A DNA stretch of 64,000 nucleotides from NCBI GenBank assembly GCA_044356305.1, contig JBIKWM010000006.1, positions 62,001 to 126,000 of the forward strand, in the 5' to 3' direction. This document shows, piece by piece, positions 1 through 9,227 of this stretch. Both the position numbers and the translations under genes were made by a program. Within the stretch, counting starts at the first letter, position 1; every line of letters starts with the position of its first letter. The notes beneath the pieces were generated by a model, which saw nothing but the letters and a program-made list of their open reading frames with translations, was not told the origin of the DNA and made no database searches. This DNA comes from JBIKWM01 sp044356305. GTDB taxonomy: Bacteria; Bacteroidota; Bacteroidia; UBA10329.

Positions 1-35
1 GATTGGCGATTGGCGATTGCTGATTGCTGATTGGC
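1..35. repeat. Heptamer tandem repeat (GATTGNN x5)
   Basis: Five consecutive heptamers read GATTGGC, GATTGGC, GATTGCT, GATTGCT and GATTGGC. The array runs off the left window edge and lies just past the 3' end of the acetyltransferase gene. The same heptamer family recurs at 48768-48851, and other 7-nt-period arrays lie near 1625, 3063 and 3213. Confidence 0.8.
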
Positions 36-42
36 TGTGACC

Positions 43-611
43 TCAGATCCTCTCCACTCTCCCCTCCTTGAGCCGATATTGCTGTCCGCTCTCGGGACAG
101 GTGGCCAGGCCATCCTTATCAAACGAGAGGCGATGGCCGTATTCGCTCATCCATCCCAGTTGACGGGCCGGATTGCCGACCAGCAGCGCATAGGCCGGAA
201 CATTCTTGGTGACCACCGCCCCGGCACCGATAAAGGCGAACTCGCCAATGTCGTGGCCGCATACGATAGTGGCATTGGCCCCTATGGAGGCGCCCTTCTT
301 CACCGTGGTGCGGGCATACTGGCCCCTGCGGTTAACGGCACTGCGCGGGTTAGTGACGTTGGTGAACACGCACGATGGGCCGAGGAACACATCGTCCTCG
401 CAGATAACGCCCGTGTAGATGCTCACGTTGTTCTGCACCTTCACGTTGTCGCCCAAAACCACCTCAGGCGATATGACCACATTCTGACCGATGTTGCAGT
501 TCTTCCCGATCACGCATTTGGGCATGATGTGGCTGAAATGCCAGATGCTGGTGCCGTCACCTATCTGGCAGCCTTCATCAATCACTGCGGTCTCGTGTGC
601 TTTGTAGGCCA

Positions 612-612
<1 letters not shown>
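43..612 (-). CDS. WbpD/WlbB-like hexapeptide-repeat sugar N-acetyltransferase
   Basis: A 189-residue left-handed beta-helix acyltransferase. Isoleucine-rich hexapeptide repeats fill roughly residues 10-140 (for example IGKNCNIGQNVVISP), followed by the VGNPAR segment and a short C-terminal tail. The region around IWHFSHIMP closely resembles WbpD/WlbB enzymes, which acetylate the 3-amino group of UDP-2-acetamido-3-amino-2,3-dideoxy-glucuronate in O-antigen or capsule synthesis. The start is the ATG at 612, because an upstream extension in the same frame would run into the preceding gene. The ATG shares one base with that gene's TAA stop, which suggests translational coupling. The exact sugar substrate is inferred, with support from the WbpE-like aminotransferase at 9.6 kb. 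Confidence 0.87.
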
Positions 613-1610
<998 letters not shown>

Positions 1611-1624
1611 CTGATGCTTGCTGT

Positions 1625-1652
1625 GACCTGTTGCCTTTTACCTGTTTCCTCC
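1625..1652. repeat. Degenerate heptamer tract between two sugar genes
   Basis: Four heptamers, GACCTGT, TGCCTTT, TACCTGT and TTCCTCC, fill most of the spacer between the UDP-glucose dehydrogenase and decarboxylase genes. On the opposite strand the first and third read ACAGGTC and ACAGGTA, like the CACAGGT unit at 3091-3097. The match is weak on its own and is listed for its 7-nt period. Confidence 0.4.
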
Positions 1653-2969
1653 TCAGGCTGGGGTCACCGTTCTGCGGCCAATGCTGTTGTAGTAGAAACC
1701 ACGGGCCTCCATGTCCTCCAGTTCGTAGAGGTTGCGTCCATCAAACACCACTTTCCTCTTCAGGCCAGCGGCCATCTGATCGAAATCGGGCGAACGGAAC
1801 ACGCTCCATTCGGTGCAGATGATGAGGGCATCGGCCCCTTTCAGTCCCTGATACATGTCCTCCACAAAGCCTATCCTGTCGCCCATGCGCTCCTTCACAT
1901 TGGCCATGGCTTCGGGATCGTAGGCGGTGACGGTGGCACCGGCCTTTAGCAGTTCATCTATCACATACAGGGCCGGGGCCTCGCGGATGTCATCGGTATC
2001 AGGCTTAAAGGCCAACCCCCAGATGGCGAAATGGCGGCCCTTCAGATCGCCCCCGAAAAAGTCCTTGATCTTGGGGATGATGATGGTCTTCTGTTTCTCG
2101 TTCACCTCCATCACCGACTGCAACAGCGGGAACTCGTAGCCCACCTCGGCCGATGACTTGGCCAGGGCCTGCACATCCTTGGGGAAACAGCTGCCCCCGT
2201 AGCCGATGCCCGGGAACAGGAACCGCTTACCGATGCGCGTATCGGTGCCTATGCCTATGCGCACCTTGTCCACATCGGCTCCCAGCAGCTCGCACAGGTT
2301 GGCTATCTCGTTCATGAAGGTGATCTTGGTGGCCAGGAACGAGTTGGCCGCATACTTCGTGAGCTCGGCACTGCGCTCGTCCATGAATATGATCGGGTTG
2401 CCCTGGCGCACATAGGGCTTGTACAGCTCCTCCATGGTGTGGCGGGCGCGTTCGCCACTGGTGCCTATCACCACGCGGTCGGGTTTCAGGAAGTCATCCA
2501 CTGCAAAGCCCTCGCGCAGGAACTCGGGGTTCGATACCACATCAAAATCCACTGTGGCGTTCTTGGCTATGGCGGCATGCACCTTCTCGGCCGTACCTAC
2601 GGGCACGGTGCTCTTGTCCACGATCACCTTGTAGTCCTTGATCAACTTGCCCAACTGCTCGGCCACGCCCAGCACATAGCGCAGGTCGGCACTGCCGTCC
2701 TCGCCCGGAGGGGTTGGCAGGGCCAGGAATATCACCTTGGCCTTCTCTATGGCACTGGCCAGATCGGTGGTGAAATGCAGCCTCCCGGCCTTGATGTTGC
2801 GCTCAAACAGCACATCCAGGTGCGGTTCGTAGATGGGCACCGTGCCGTTGCGCATCTTCTCCACCTTTTTCACATCTATGTCAACGCATATCACGTTGTT
2901 GCCAGTCTCCGCGAAGCAGGTGCCCGATACGAGCCCCACATACCCTGTCCCTACTACGGCTATCTCCAT
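1653..2969 (-). CDS. ugd: UDP-glucose 6-dehydrogenase
   Basis: A 438-residue UDP-glucose/GDP-mannose dehydrogenase. The N-terminal Rossmann motif GTGYVG is at residues 7-12, the DKSTVPVGT segment is near 118-126, and the catalytic cysteine lies in GGSCFPKD (C261). The C-terminal UDP-binding domain includes the WGLAFKPDTDDIR segment. The enzyme oxidises UDP-glucose to UDP-glucuronate using two NAD+. It leads the minus-strand group that continues with the decarboxylase and the acetyltransferase. A -7-like TACTTTCG lies about 55 nt upstream on the minus strand. It resembles Ugd more than the UDP-GlcNAc dehydrogenase WbpA. Confidence 0.93.
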   Translation of the reverse strand: MEIAVVGTGYVGLVSGTCFAETGNNVICVDIDVKKVEKMRNGTVPIYEPHLDVLFERNIKAGRLHFTTDLASAIEKAKVIFLALPTPPGEDGSADLRYVLGVAEQLGKLIKDYKVIVDKSTVPVGTAEKVHAAIAKNATVDFDVVSNPEFLREGFAVDDFLKPDRVVIGTSGERARHTMEELYKPYVRQGNPIIFMDERSAELTKYAANSFLATKITFMNEIANLCELLGADVDKVRIGIGTDTRIGKRFLFPGIGYGGSCFPKDVQALAKSSAEVGYEFPLLQSVMEVNEKQKTIIIPKIKDFFGGDLKGRHFAIWGLAFKPDTDDIREAPALYVIDELLKAGATVTAYDPEAMANVKERMGDRIGFVEDMYQGLKGADALIICTEWSVFRSPDFDQMAAGLKRKVVFDGRNLYELEDMEARGFYYNSIGRRTVTPA

Positions 2970-3062
2970 GCTATCTGCTGCTGTGCGGCCCTCGGCCGAG
3001 CGTTCATTTTTAACGAGGGCGCGAAAGTAACTGGTTTTGGGGATAGGGCACGGAGTGTAGCT

Positions 3063-3097
3063 GTTAGGTGTTAGGTGCTGGGTACTAGGTCACAGGT
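3063..3097. repeat. Heptamer tandem repeat (NNNAGGT-like x5)
   Basis: Consecutive 7-mers GTTAGGT, GTTAGGT, GCTGGGT, ACTAGGT and CACAGGT lie in the spacer upstream of the UDP-glucose dehydrogenase gene. No coding potential is seen here. Confidence 0.7.
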
Positions 3098-3212
3098 GAC
3101 AGCAGATCAGCACATCATCAATTCACCTCATAATCAAATCACCTCATCTGCCCAGGCCCTACATGAAAAAAGCACCGACCATGGGACCCCCGCCCACGGC
3201 CGATGCCTTCGC

Positions 3213-3233
3213 AGCTAACGGCTAACAGCTAAC
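3213..3233. repeat. Heptamer tandem repeat (GCTAACN x3)
   Basis: GCTAACG, GCTAACA and GCTAACG in tandem, 16 bp from the 3' end of the orphan gene at 3249-3932. The reverse complement (CGTTAGC) is close to the GTTAGGT units 130 bp away, so the two short arrays may form one inverted pair. Confidence 0.65.
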
Positions 3234-3248
3234 GAGAACAGCTTTCTC

Positions 3249-3932
3249 TCACGCCACCACCTGCCTCTGGATGGCGCACCACGGGCTGTTCTTCGTGGCG
3301 TCCACCTTGTTCACATAGCGGGCCGCGATATAGAGTATCCTGCCTTCGGCCGTGTCGCCCAGTTTCAGTTCGCTCTTGGCGCGGCTCGTGATGGCGGTCT
3401 CGGTCAGTTCGCGTATGCTGGTGGGCGCGGCCACATCCACAGCCTGCAGCACATAGCGCAGCTCTATCAGGTCGGCATCGGGGTGCATGCTCGGTTTGCT
3501 GCCGTCCTCCACGGTGCGCACACGCACCACCACCACCCCACCGCCAGTGCTCACAAGGCTCACCGCGGGCCGTTCGCTGATGCCCGGCCGTTCCGATGGG
3601 TCCTTGCGCTCGGGCAGGTGAAAGGTGTTGCGGTCTCCGGCCGTGATGTTCGGTGACACGCTCATGCGCGTCAGCAGCGGATTGGCAAACGCTGTGAATT
3701 CGCGCTTGATGCGGTTCTTGTTGTCAGTCACTGACCTGGTGCGGATGTCCTCATCGCCAAACTTGGCGTAGGTCGACACCCATTCGGCCTCATAGGCCTC
3801 CCAGGCCGTCTTCTCGCCCGAGGTCAGGCCCAGGCGCGTGGCCGTATCGGGCGTGCCAACGCCCAGGGCGGTCTTCGTAGTAGTGATGTACGTGTGGAAA
3901 TCGCTGTCTGTTGGTGGTACTCTTGATGGCAT
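3249..3932 (-). CDS. Uncharacterised protein beside hairpin repeat array
   Basis: A 227-residue soluble protein with no signal peptide or membrane segment. The N-terminal half (about 1-110) is rich in helix-forming residues and contains FHTYI near the start and a TRSVTDNKNRIKREF segment. The middle is Pro/Arg-rich. The C-terminal half looks beta-rich, with GGGVVVVRVRTVED and a final SPWC motif. The ATG at 3932 is preferred because in-frame codons upstream enter the repeat-rich leader. The gene lies about 150 bp downstream of the 21-bp hairpin array on the same strand, with a small HTH gene beyond it. The general shape recalls unannotated Bacteroidota proteins found beside short repeats, but I know of no assigned function. 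Confidence 0.75.
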   Translation of the reverse strand: MPSRVPPTDSDFHTYITTTKTALGVGTPDTATRLGLTSGEKTAWEAYEAEWVSTYAKFGDEDIRTRSVTDNKNRIKREFTAFANPLLTRMSVSPNITAGDRNTFHLPERKDPSERPGISERPAVSLVSTGGGVVVVRVRTVEDGSKPSMHPDADLIELRYVLQAVDVAAPTSIRELTETAITSRAKSELKLGDTAEGRILYIAARYVNKVDATKNSPWCAIQRQVVA

Positions 3933-4466
3933 GATCGTAAAATTTAATTGGTGCTTATGCATGTGAAAGTCCCTGTTCCCGGTCTCTGTGTCCCAGGCCC
4001 ACTTGGCGGGGCCCTCTCCTTTCGGCCTCTGTACCCGATGCACACTATGGCGCGGGCCGTGCCAAAGACCATGGCCCTATGCCGTGAGGAATCGAAGCTA
4101 TTCCGTGAGGAATCGAAGCCATTCCGTGAGGAATCGAAGCCATTCCGTGAGGAATCGAAGCCATTCCGTGAGGAATCGAAGCTATTCCGTAAGGAATGGA
4201 CGCTATTCCGTGAGGAATCGAAGCTATTACGTGAGGAATCGAAGCTATTACGTGAGGAATCGAAGCTATTACGTGAGGAATGGACGCCCGCCCCGAAGCC
4301 CAGCCAGACCAATTCAGTTGCGTAGACCCCTATGCCACAGCACATTGCCGCAGAGTTGCCCCGCTTGCCCCGATGGGTGGATGTGCCGAGTGCCGATCGC
4401 ATGACACAAACCTCCGCACGCCACGCCCCGTGCGCAAGTAGCAGATCTGATACTTGTGCGGTCGAC
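3933..4466. other. Leader/spacer between HTH gene and orphan gene
   Basis: This 534-bp stretch is dominated by the tandem array at 4083-4288. ORFs run through the array in several frames because the unit is 21 bp (seven codons), giving low-complexity products such as repeated NSFDSSR. They have no family resemblance and are treated as artefacts. The rest holds no recognisable gene. Confidence 0.6.
4083..4288. repeat. 21-bp tandem array of mini-hairpins (about 9.7 units)
   Basis: Contiguous 21-bp units with no spacers begin at 4083, 4104, 4125, 4146, 4167, 4188, 4209, 4230, 4251 and 4272. The last is truncated and degenerate. Across most unit junctions the plus strand reads ATTCC-GTGA-GGAAT, a 5-bp stem closed by a four-base loop of GNRA type. 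Unit 6 has GTAA, which keeps the GNRA pattern. In units 7-10 the left arm becomes ATTAC, weakening the stem. On the minus strand, where both flanking genes are read, the loop would be TCAC. The contiguous units rule out a CRISPR array. Confidence 0.92.
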
Positions 4467-4766
4467 TCAGAATTGCGAATTGCGGTCTATCTCACCCGCC
4501 AGCACCAACCTATGGTACACCGCCAGCACCGACTGCACCATGAACGCCCTGCACAGGAACGACAGCCGCTTGCGCACACCCGCCACCGATAGGCCCTCCT
4601 CCTCGGCCAACTGCTCCACACTGCGGTCCTGCGCAAAGCGCCACAGGGTGCGCATGTGCGCCATCGTCACTTTTACCGGGCGGCCCTCGGCCCATTCGGG
4701 ACTGAGCTCCAACACCACACGTTCTCTCACACGTTTTGCCATGGTTGCAGGTCTTTTGAGGTTCAT
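4467..4766 (-). CDS. Small helix-turn-helix protein (LuxR/sigma4-like)
   Basis: A 99-residue basic protein starting MNLKRP at 4766 (the ATG at 4742, MAKRVRER, is an alternative). The segment VEQLAEEEGLSVAGVRKRL at about residues 52-70 looks like a tetrahelical LuxR-type or sigma-region-4 helix-turn-helix. A following helix ends VYHRLVLAGEI. There is no receiver or sensor domain. The gene lies upstream of, and on the same strand as, the hairpin array and orphan gene, so it could regulate that locus. That link is inference from position only. Confidence 0.65.
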   Translation of the reverse strand: MNLKRPATMAKRVRERVVLELSPEWAEGRPVKVTMAHMRTLWRFAQDRSVEQLAEEEGLSVAGVRKRLSFLCRAFMVQSVLAVYHRLVLAGEIDRNSQF

Positions 4767-5314
4767 ATCCAAGAGGCGTACCCTGCGCCTTTCATTTAAG
4801 TGGTCCGTTCGGTCGCTCTCCGCCCCGCTTCCCGCACCCTTGTTCCCTCGTTCCCTGCCCTCCTGACCGAAATACAGAAGCTAAATTGCAAAAGGTCCTT
4901 CATATGTCCTCCGCCCCCTTCGCATCAAAATTCTCTCCCTATTTATTTTCTGATGGCCGCCCCACGGCCCCTCCCCCACCCTGTCCCTCAGCCCCTTGGC
5001 CGCATCTTTCGGGCCTTCCGCGCCTGGCGGGAAGCTTGATATTGAGAGCGGAAATTGCATTTCCGATGATGATCTGCACAATGGAACGCCCTAGGGTCGT
5101 CAAGTAGCCGCACAACAGATATCCATACACTCCTCAGCACCGCGACCCTCAAAAAATTCACCCCACCATTCAACACACTTTGAGCATTTCGCTACATTCG
5201 CCTCTGCGGATATGCGAAACCCGTTGTTTCGACTATCCACCTAATAATGGAGGGATATGCGCAATTGAAGGGCGCAGGAGTAGCGACAATAAACGAGTTA
5301 GCGGTAATTTTAAA
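4767..5314. other. Gene-poor junction into AT-rich island
   Basis: About 550 bp with no supported gene. Base composition changes here from GC-rich to AT-rich, roughly from 5100 onward. Short overlapping ORFs on both strands (for example 4800-5039) are proline-rich translations of C-rich sequence without family features. No clear terminal repeats or tRNA mark the boundary. Confidence 0.5.
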
Positions 5315-6070
5315 ATGACCCTAATAGCAACTATCATAAATAAGTACGGAATTGTACTTGCAAGCGACTCAAACCTAACATCACGTCAAGGGAATTCAGG
5401 GTTTGGACAAAAAATATTTCCCATTTCGTACTTGAGGGCTGGCTTGGCGTATTCGGGACTTTATTATTTATCAGGAAAAGATATTGATGAATGGATGATA
5501 AAATACATCGAAAATGCGCAATACACAAGCCACACAATTGAAGAATTTGCGAAAACCTTGACGCAGCAATTAACCAATGAATTCAAATCAGAAGAACCAG
5601 CCATAATCCACATATGTGGATACTCAAAACGGGAAACGGGCTCGCATGTAGAGCATTGGCACATTGCGAATACCAATTTAGATGAGGTAAGTGGAAACTA
5701 TTCCTATAAAGGGCACTTTGATTGTAGCAATGATTTTAATTCAGAAACTCAATCGAGACAACGGGAAATGTTAGAAATGTTTGACACAAATTCTCACTTC
5801 CATCAATTTTACATCAATGGCTTTCCGCCTGCCAGAATTAGTCTAATGGCAATTAAAAAAAGTATCGAAAATTTACTACCTCAAATTGCCGCACAAGAAA
5901 CATGGTCTTTTAGAGCTCCGAAAAATATCTTCGAAACCGCTAACTACCTAAAAATGTACCTTGGACTTGTAGAGCAGTTATTTAAAATGAGTGATTACGA
6001 AGCACTATTTGTTGGAGGCGAAACTCAAACTTATTTGATACCCGCGCCTTACGATTTAGTTAAGAAATAA
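5315..6070 (+). CDS. Proteasome-like Ntn-hydrolase family protein
   Basis: A 251-residue protein starting MTLIATIINKYGIVLASDS. If the initiator Met is removed, Thr becomes residue 1, Asp falls exactly at position 17 (ASDS) and Lys at 32 (GQKIF), one off the canonical Lys33. This is the Thr1/Asp17/Lys33 arrangement of 20S proteasome beta subunits and HslV, which are self-compartmentalising threonine proteases. The frame is open upstream to 5180, but the extension is unlike the family and would bury the nucleophile, so the ATG at 5315 is chosen. No ATPase or partner subunit is adjacent. The gene is AT-rich and begins the island. Substrate and assembly state cannot be read from sequence. Confidence 0.75.
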   Translation: MTLIATIINKYGIVLASDSNLTSRQGNSGFGQKIFPISYLRAGLAYSGLYYLSGKDIDEWMIKYIENAQYTSHTIEEFAKTLTQQLTNEFKSEEPAIIHICGYSKRETGSHVEHWHIANTNLDEVSGNYSYKGHFDCSNDFNSETQSRQREMLEMFDTNSHFHQFYINGFPPARISLMAIKKSIENLLPQIAAQETWSFRAPKNIFETANYLKMYLGLVEQLFKMSDYEALFVGGETQTYLIPAPYDLVKK

Positions 6071-6199
6071 AAAAAACTACCGCCAACAACCACTAAACCT
6101 AATGAACGTCAGTCGATATTAAGTTTGGTCTGCACGATCCGTGCACGACAAAAGGGCGAAATTTTAAAAGGTATTTTCTTTAGAGTAAATTAGGAATTC

Positions 6200-6898
6200 A
6201 TGATCCAAAAAGAGTCAGGTTACTGCATTTGTTACTATGCTGAGCAGAACGCAAAGGCGACTGCATTAAACCTTCTTTCGCTTGGTCACCAATACTTTGC
6301 AAGGTCTGTGCATATTGACAGGCTTGATGAACTAGAAAGCATTATTAATGACCCGAATTTTAACGAAATAGCTTGCATTAAGGAAAAGTTGAAACCGTTT
6401 CTGTTTGACAATCTGCTGGATGCAATCAAGATTTCAATCTGCTTTGAGAACTATATGAAAGCGAAGTTACTTCTGAATGGGTTTGTGATTCACAAATTGT
6501 CAAAGCGACCTAACTACAACCAACTTAGGAAACAACAAGAGAATCACCCAATTTCTCTATTGGAAATAAAGGCCATTGAATCATGGAAAAAAGTCGAAGG
6601 ACAGGAATACTTCTATTTACCAGGCCTAACTAAACAGACGATCAACTTCACAACAATGTTGGAGAAAAAAGATTACTGGAAGTATATTGCGTTCCCTTCT
6701 GACGTAGCCAAAATTGTAAGTGAAATCAACCGACAACGCAACACGCTTCACTTTCTAACTGGCGAACGGGGATTCTATGGCCCTTCGAAAATCGACCAAT
6801 TAAAAAAGCTGAGGGAATTTGCCCGAATTGAATTGAAAATCCTCCAAAATCAGTTAATAGATGACTTAGGAGAAGACCAAGGAAAGAAAATAAAATAA
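6200..6898 (+). CDS. Uncharacterised protein, possible HEPN-like fold
   Basis: A 232-residue, mostly helical soluble protein that I do not recognise as a named family. It has no signal peptide. A segment near residues 176-184, EINRQRNTLHF, resembles the RN...H motif of HEPN-type ribonuclease or nucleotidyltransferase-partner domains found in toxins and defence systems. The spacing (R-x5-H or R-x3-H) is not the classic R-x4-6-H with a following polar residue, so this is tentative. The C-terminus is basic (GKKIK). It sits between the Ntn-hydrolase gene (130 bp away) and a secreted DUF4468-like protein, all on the plus strand and AT-rich. Confidence 0.6.
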   Translation: MIQKESGYCICYYAEQNAKATALNLLSLGHQYFARSVHIDRLDELESIINDPNFNEIACIKEKLKPFLFDNLLDAIKISICFENYMKAKLLLNGFVIHKLSKRPNYNQLRKQQENHPISLLEIKAIESWKKVEGQEYFYLPGLTKQTINFTTMLEKKDYWKYIAFPSDVAKIVSEINRQRNTLHFLTGERGFYGPSKIDQLKKLREFARIELKILQNQLIDDLGEDQGKKIK

Positions 6899-6947
6899 TG
6901 ACACCACTCCCTCTCAAGCATTCGGAAACATTATGGTATCGGTCAAC

Positions 6948-7808
6948 ATGAAAACATATACTAACATTATCTTACTGTCATTTCTTTTAGTGGTGACCGA
7001 TGTTGCCGCTCAGAAACATTTAATCATTACCGAAAAAGGCGACACGTTAGCTGGGAGGATTATGGAAGTTGAAAAGAAATATGTTGTGTTCACGGATGAA
7101 TCTAACGAAACTTCAAAAATCCCTCATTCAGAAATAAAGAAGGCTATAAAAAGTGGTCTGAGCTATCCTGTGATTAATGGCCGTTTATCGTTGTTTCCAT
7201 TTGTGGATAGTGAGAAAGCCGGATTGTACGAGCTGGTAGAAGTGCCTGGGAAGAGTGCTGCACAATTGTTTCAACAGGCGTTGGATGTTGTTAACATGAG
7301 TTCCCGTGAATTTAGTAGGCAGGCAGATGGAAGCACAGTAGCTGCAACTTATTCACTTCTTGGAGTAAAATCTGCGAATACTCAAGTGGTTGATTTAATG
7401 TTCAAGAATGATATTCCGTTGAAGTATTCTGACGCGAATTCACAGACTTTGATAGTGAAAATTGTAAATAGGTATGAGGGTGGAGGTTTTGGTTGTGTGA
7501 GAATAGTGTGGTGGGAATACGATCTGAAATTAAAGTTTAAGGATGGTCGTTACAAGATTGAAGTTGTCAATTTCAAATACAGCCATTTCAGCAATGCCAA
7601 CACTGCTATAAAGGTTCAATTCTATGGAATGGAGGACGGTAGTGATTGCGGCTCATATGGCAATATTGAGAATCTGCTTCGATGCCAACCTTGTATGAAT
7701 GAATTCAGAGAGATGTATTCCTATTTAATAGGTGATTCGAGAATATTAATGCAGTATATCCGGAAGGAAATTAAAAAAAACGCCCTTAAAAAGGACGATG
7801 ACTGGTAA
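6948..7808 (+). CDS. Secreted protein with DUF4468-like (TBP-fold) domain
   Basis: A 286-residue protein with a clear signal peptide, MKTYTNIILLSFLLVVTDVAAQ, whose position argues for the ATG at 6948 over the in-frame ATG at 6933. A beta-rich N-terminal section (KGDTLAGRIMEVEKKYVVF) resembles the short SH3-like modules of Bacteroidota exported proteins. The YELVEVPGKSAAQLFQQALD segment fits the start of DUF4468-type TBP-like domains. The C-terminal part has two cysteine pairs (GSDCGSYG and RCQPCMNEF). The function is unknown and the periplasmic location is inferred from the signal. Low GC matches its island neighbours. Confidence 0.65.
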   Translation: MKTYTNIILLSFLLVVTDVAAQKHLIITEKGDTLAGRIMEVEKKYVVFTDESNETSKIPHSEIKKAIKSGLSYPVINGRLSLFPFVDSEKAGLYELVEVPGKSAAQLFQQALDVVNMSSREFSRQADGSTVAATYSLLGVKSANTQVVDLMFKNDIPLKYSDANSQTLIVKIVNRYEGGGFGCVRIVWWEYDLKLKFKDGRYKIEVVNFKYSHFSNANTAIKVQFYGMEDGSDCGSYGNIENLLRCQPCMNEFREMYSYLIGDSRILMQYIRKEIKKNALKKDDDW

Positions 7809-7903
7809 CCCCCGACAGATGACCCACGAATATTTGAACCAAATCTATTTCAACAATTCTCTTCTAAATTTTCTAACCACCCATTTGCAAATCTTGCGTA
7901 CCA

Positions 7904-8575
7904 ATGAACCCAAGACAATACGAAGAATTTGTGTGCGAGTATTTCCGAAGAAAAGGTTATCAAGCGGAAACAACTTCTTACAGCGGAGATTATGGTGTTG
8001 ACGTTTTCGCAACCAAAGGGAAAGAGAAAATTGCGGTGCAAGCAAAAATGTATGGTGACGGAAGAAAAATAAATCGGCAAATGGTAATGGAACTTCATGG
8101 AGCAAAAGATTTTTTTGATTGCACCAAAGCAGTTATCGCAACTGATGGAACATTTTTACCTGATGCTATTAAAGTAGCAGAGAAATTAAAAATTGAAATT
8201 CTAACCCTGGATAGTTTACAATCTTTACCGACAGCAAAATCAAACGGAAAAACTTTTGAAGACATTTGGGAGAGATACATAATTCCCCTTCAAGGAAAAA
8301 CTTTAACTAGGGGCAACGGAGAAACAAACAAAATTTTAAAAGTGGACTGGAGTTGTGTAGAGAGAATTACTTCCAACGGTAGCAAAGGCAAAATCAAAAT
8401 TGAAATCTTCAAGCAGACAGTAAACAAACTTTTGAAAGACGGTTATATCACAAGAGATGAAATAAATCAAAACTATTCTGGCAGAGCATCATCGGGAGTA
8501 GTTTTAGTTTTATCACAAGTTCCGTTCTTCAAAAAGACGGACAATCCAATAGGGCTTCAATATAAAAGAACATGA
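7904..8575 (+). CDS. Mrr-type restriction endonuclease domain protein
   Basis: A 223-residue protein whose first about 105 residues form an Mrr_cat/restriction-endonuclease-like domain: NPRQYEEFVCEYFRRKGY, then GDYGVDVF with acidic D33, then VQAK with Q46 and K48. This is the D...QxK variant of the PD-(D/E)xK nuclease core, followed by the KAVIATDGTF strand typical of Mrr. The remaining about 110 residues are not recognised and may bind DNA or a target. Mrr enzymes cut foreign or modified DNA. No methyltransferase is adjacent, consistent with a type IV-like or standalone defence nuclease. Part of the AT-rich island. Confidence 0.82.
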   Translation: MNPRQYEEFVCEYFRRKGYQAETTSYSGDYGVDVFATKGKEKIAVQAKMYGDGRKINRQMVMELHGAKDFFDCTKAVIATDGTFLPDAIKVAEKLKIEILTLDSLQSLPTAKSNGKTFEDIWERYIIPLQGKTLTRGNGETNKILKVDWSCVERITSNGSKGKIKIEIFKQTVNKLLKDGYITRDEINQNYSGRASSGVVLVLSQVPFFKKTDNPIGLQYKRT

Positions 8576-8656
8576 CTCCGCCCGCCCTCTCAGGTATTCC
8601 GAAGTATCACTCGTGCGGAACATGACACACGAAGTCTGTGACTTCGCCTTAGAGTC

Positions 8657-8750
8657 CCCGCCCTCTCTAGTGTTCCGCAGGATCACTTGGTCTGTTCCGC
8701 ATTACAGCAGTCTGTAACTGCGTGTAAATTGCCTCTTCTTTCGCTTGAGT
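8657..8750. repeat. Diverged direct repeat, copy A
   Basis: About 94 bp beginning CCCGCCCTCTC and ending GCCTCTTCTTTCGCTTGAGT. By eye it matches copy B at 9445-9536 over its whole length at roughly 80%. Shared blocks include GATCACTTGG/CATCACTTGG, CAGCAGTCTGTAACT/CAGCAGTCTATAACT and CGTGTAAATTGCCTCTTCT. A shorter related segment is at about 8577-8650. Confidence 0.7.
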
Positions 8751-8798
8751 AAGTGATACTATGAAATTCTTGCTCAATCGTGGGGGAATCAACTTAAA

Positions 8799-9227
8799 TC
8801 AAGGATCAATTCTAAAAACTCCTCGCGATGTAACATCAACGCCATTACCAATTCGATAAAGATAAAATCCAAAAACCGTCCAACCAACAACTTGAATAGG
8901 GTGAACTCGATTTAATACATCTTCATTTAGGCCATCATTGCCCCAGTACACGAGCCATATTAATCCAAGCGCACAAATTATAACACCTAAAGTTCGCTTA
9001 AATAAATTTGGTTTAGGAATAGGACTTCCAATTCTACCACTAAATAATGTAATGATGAAACCAAATAGACTTCCAAGTGAAACACTAAAGAGGAATGATC
9101 CAAAAAAACCAATCCTGCGTTTACGCGCTATGAAAAATGCAACCAGAAACGAGATGATTAAATTGAATATAATAAAAATCAAGGAGTTGAAGAACCCCAT
9201 GATATCATTCTCTGGATTAGAAAACAT
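8799..9227 (-). CDS. Small integral membrane protein, unknown
   Basis: A 142-residue protein with about four predicted transmembrane segments: residues 12-33 (SLIFIIFNLIISFLVAFFIA), about 41-62, about 82-98 (IICALGLIWLVYW) and about 113-128 (VVGWTVFGFYLY). A basic RKRR motif separates the first two. There is no recognised family. It could also start at the ATG at 9200 (MGFFNS). It lies on the opposite strand to the rest of the AT-rich island and is flanked by two diverged copies of an approximately 90-bp direct repeat, suggesting a small inserted module. Confidence 0.6.
   Translation of the reverse strand: MFSNPENDIMGFFNSLIFIIFNLIISFLVAFFIARKRRIGFFGSFLFSVSLGSLFGFIITLFSGRIGSPIPKPNLFKRTLGVIICALGLIWLVYWGNDGLNEDVLNRVHPIQVVGWTVFGFYLYRIGNGVDVTSRGVFRIDP

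Noticed and set aside
4083..4288. CRISPR array
   Set aside because: Units are contiguous with no unique spacers and no cas genes are nearby.
3944..4404. ORFs through the hairpin array (NSFDSSR or VRNRSYS-type repeats)
   Set aside because: The 21-bp unit is a multiple of three, so several frames stay open. The products are low-complexity and have no flanking domain.
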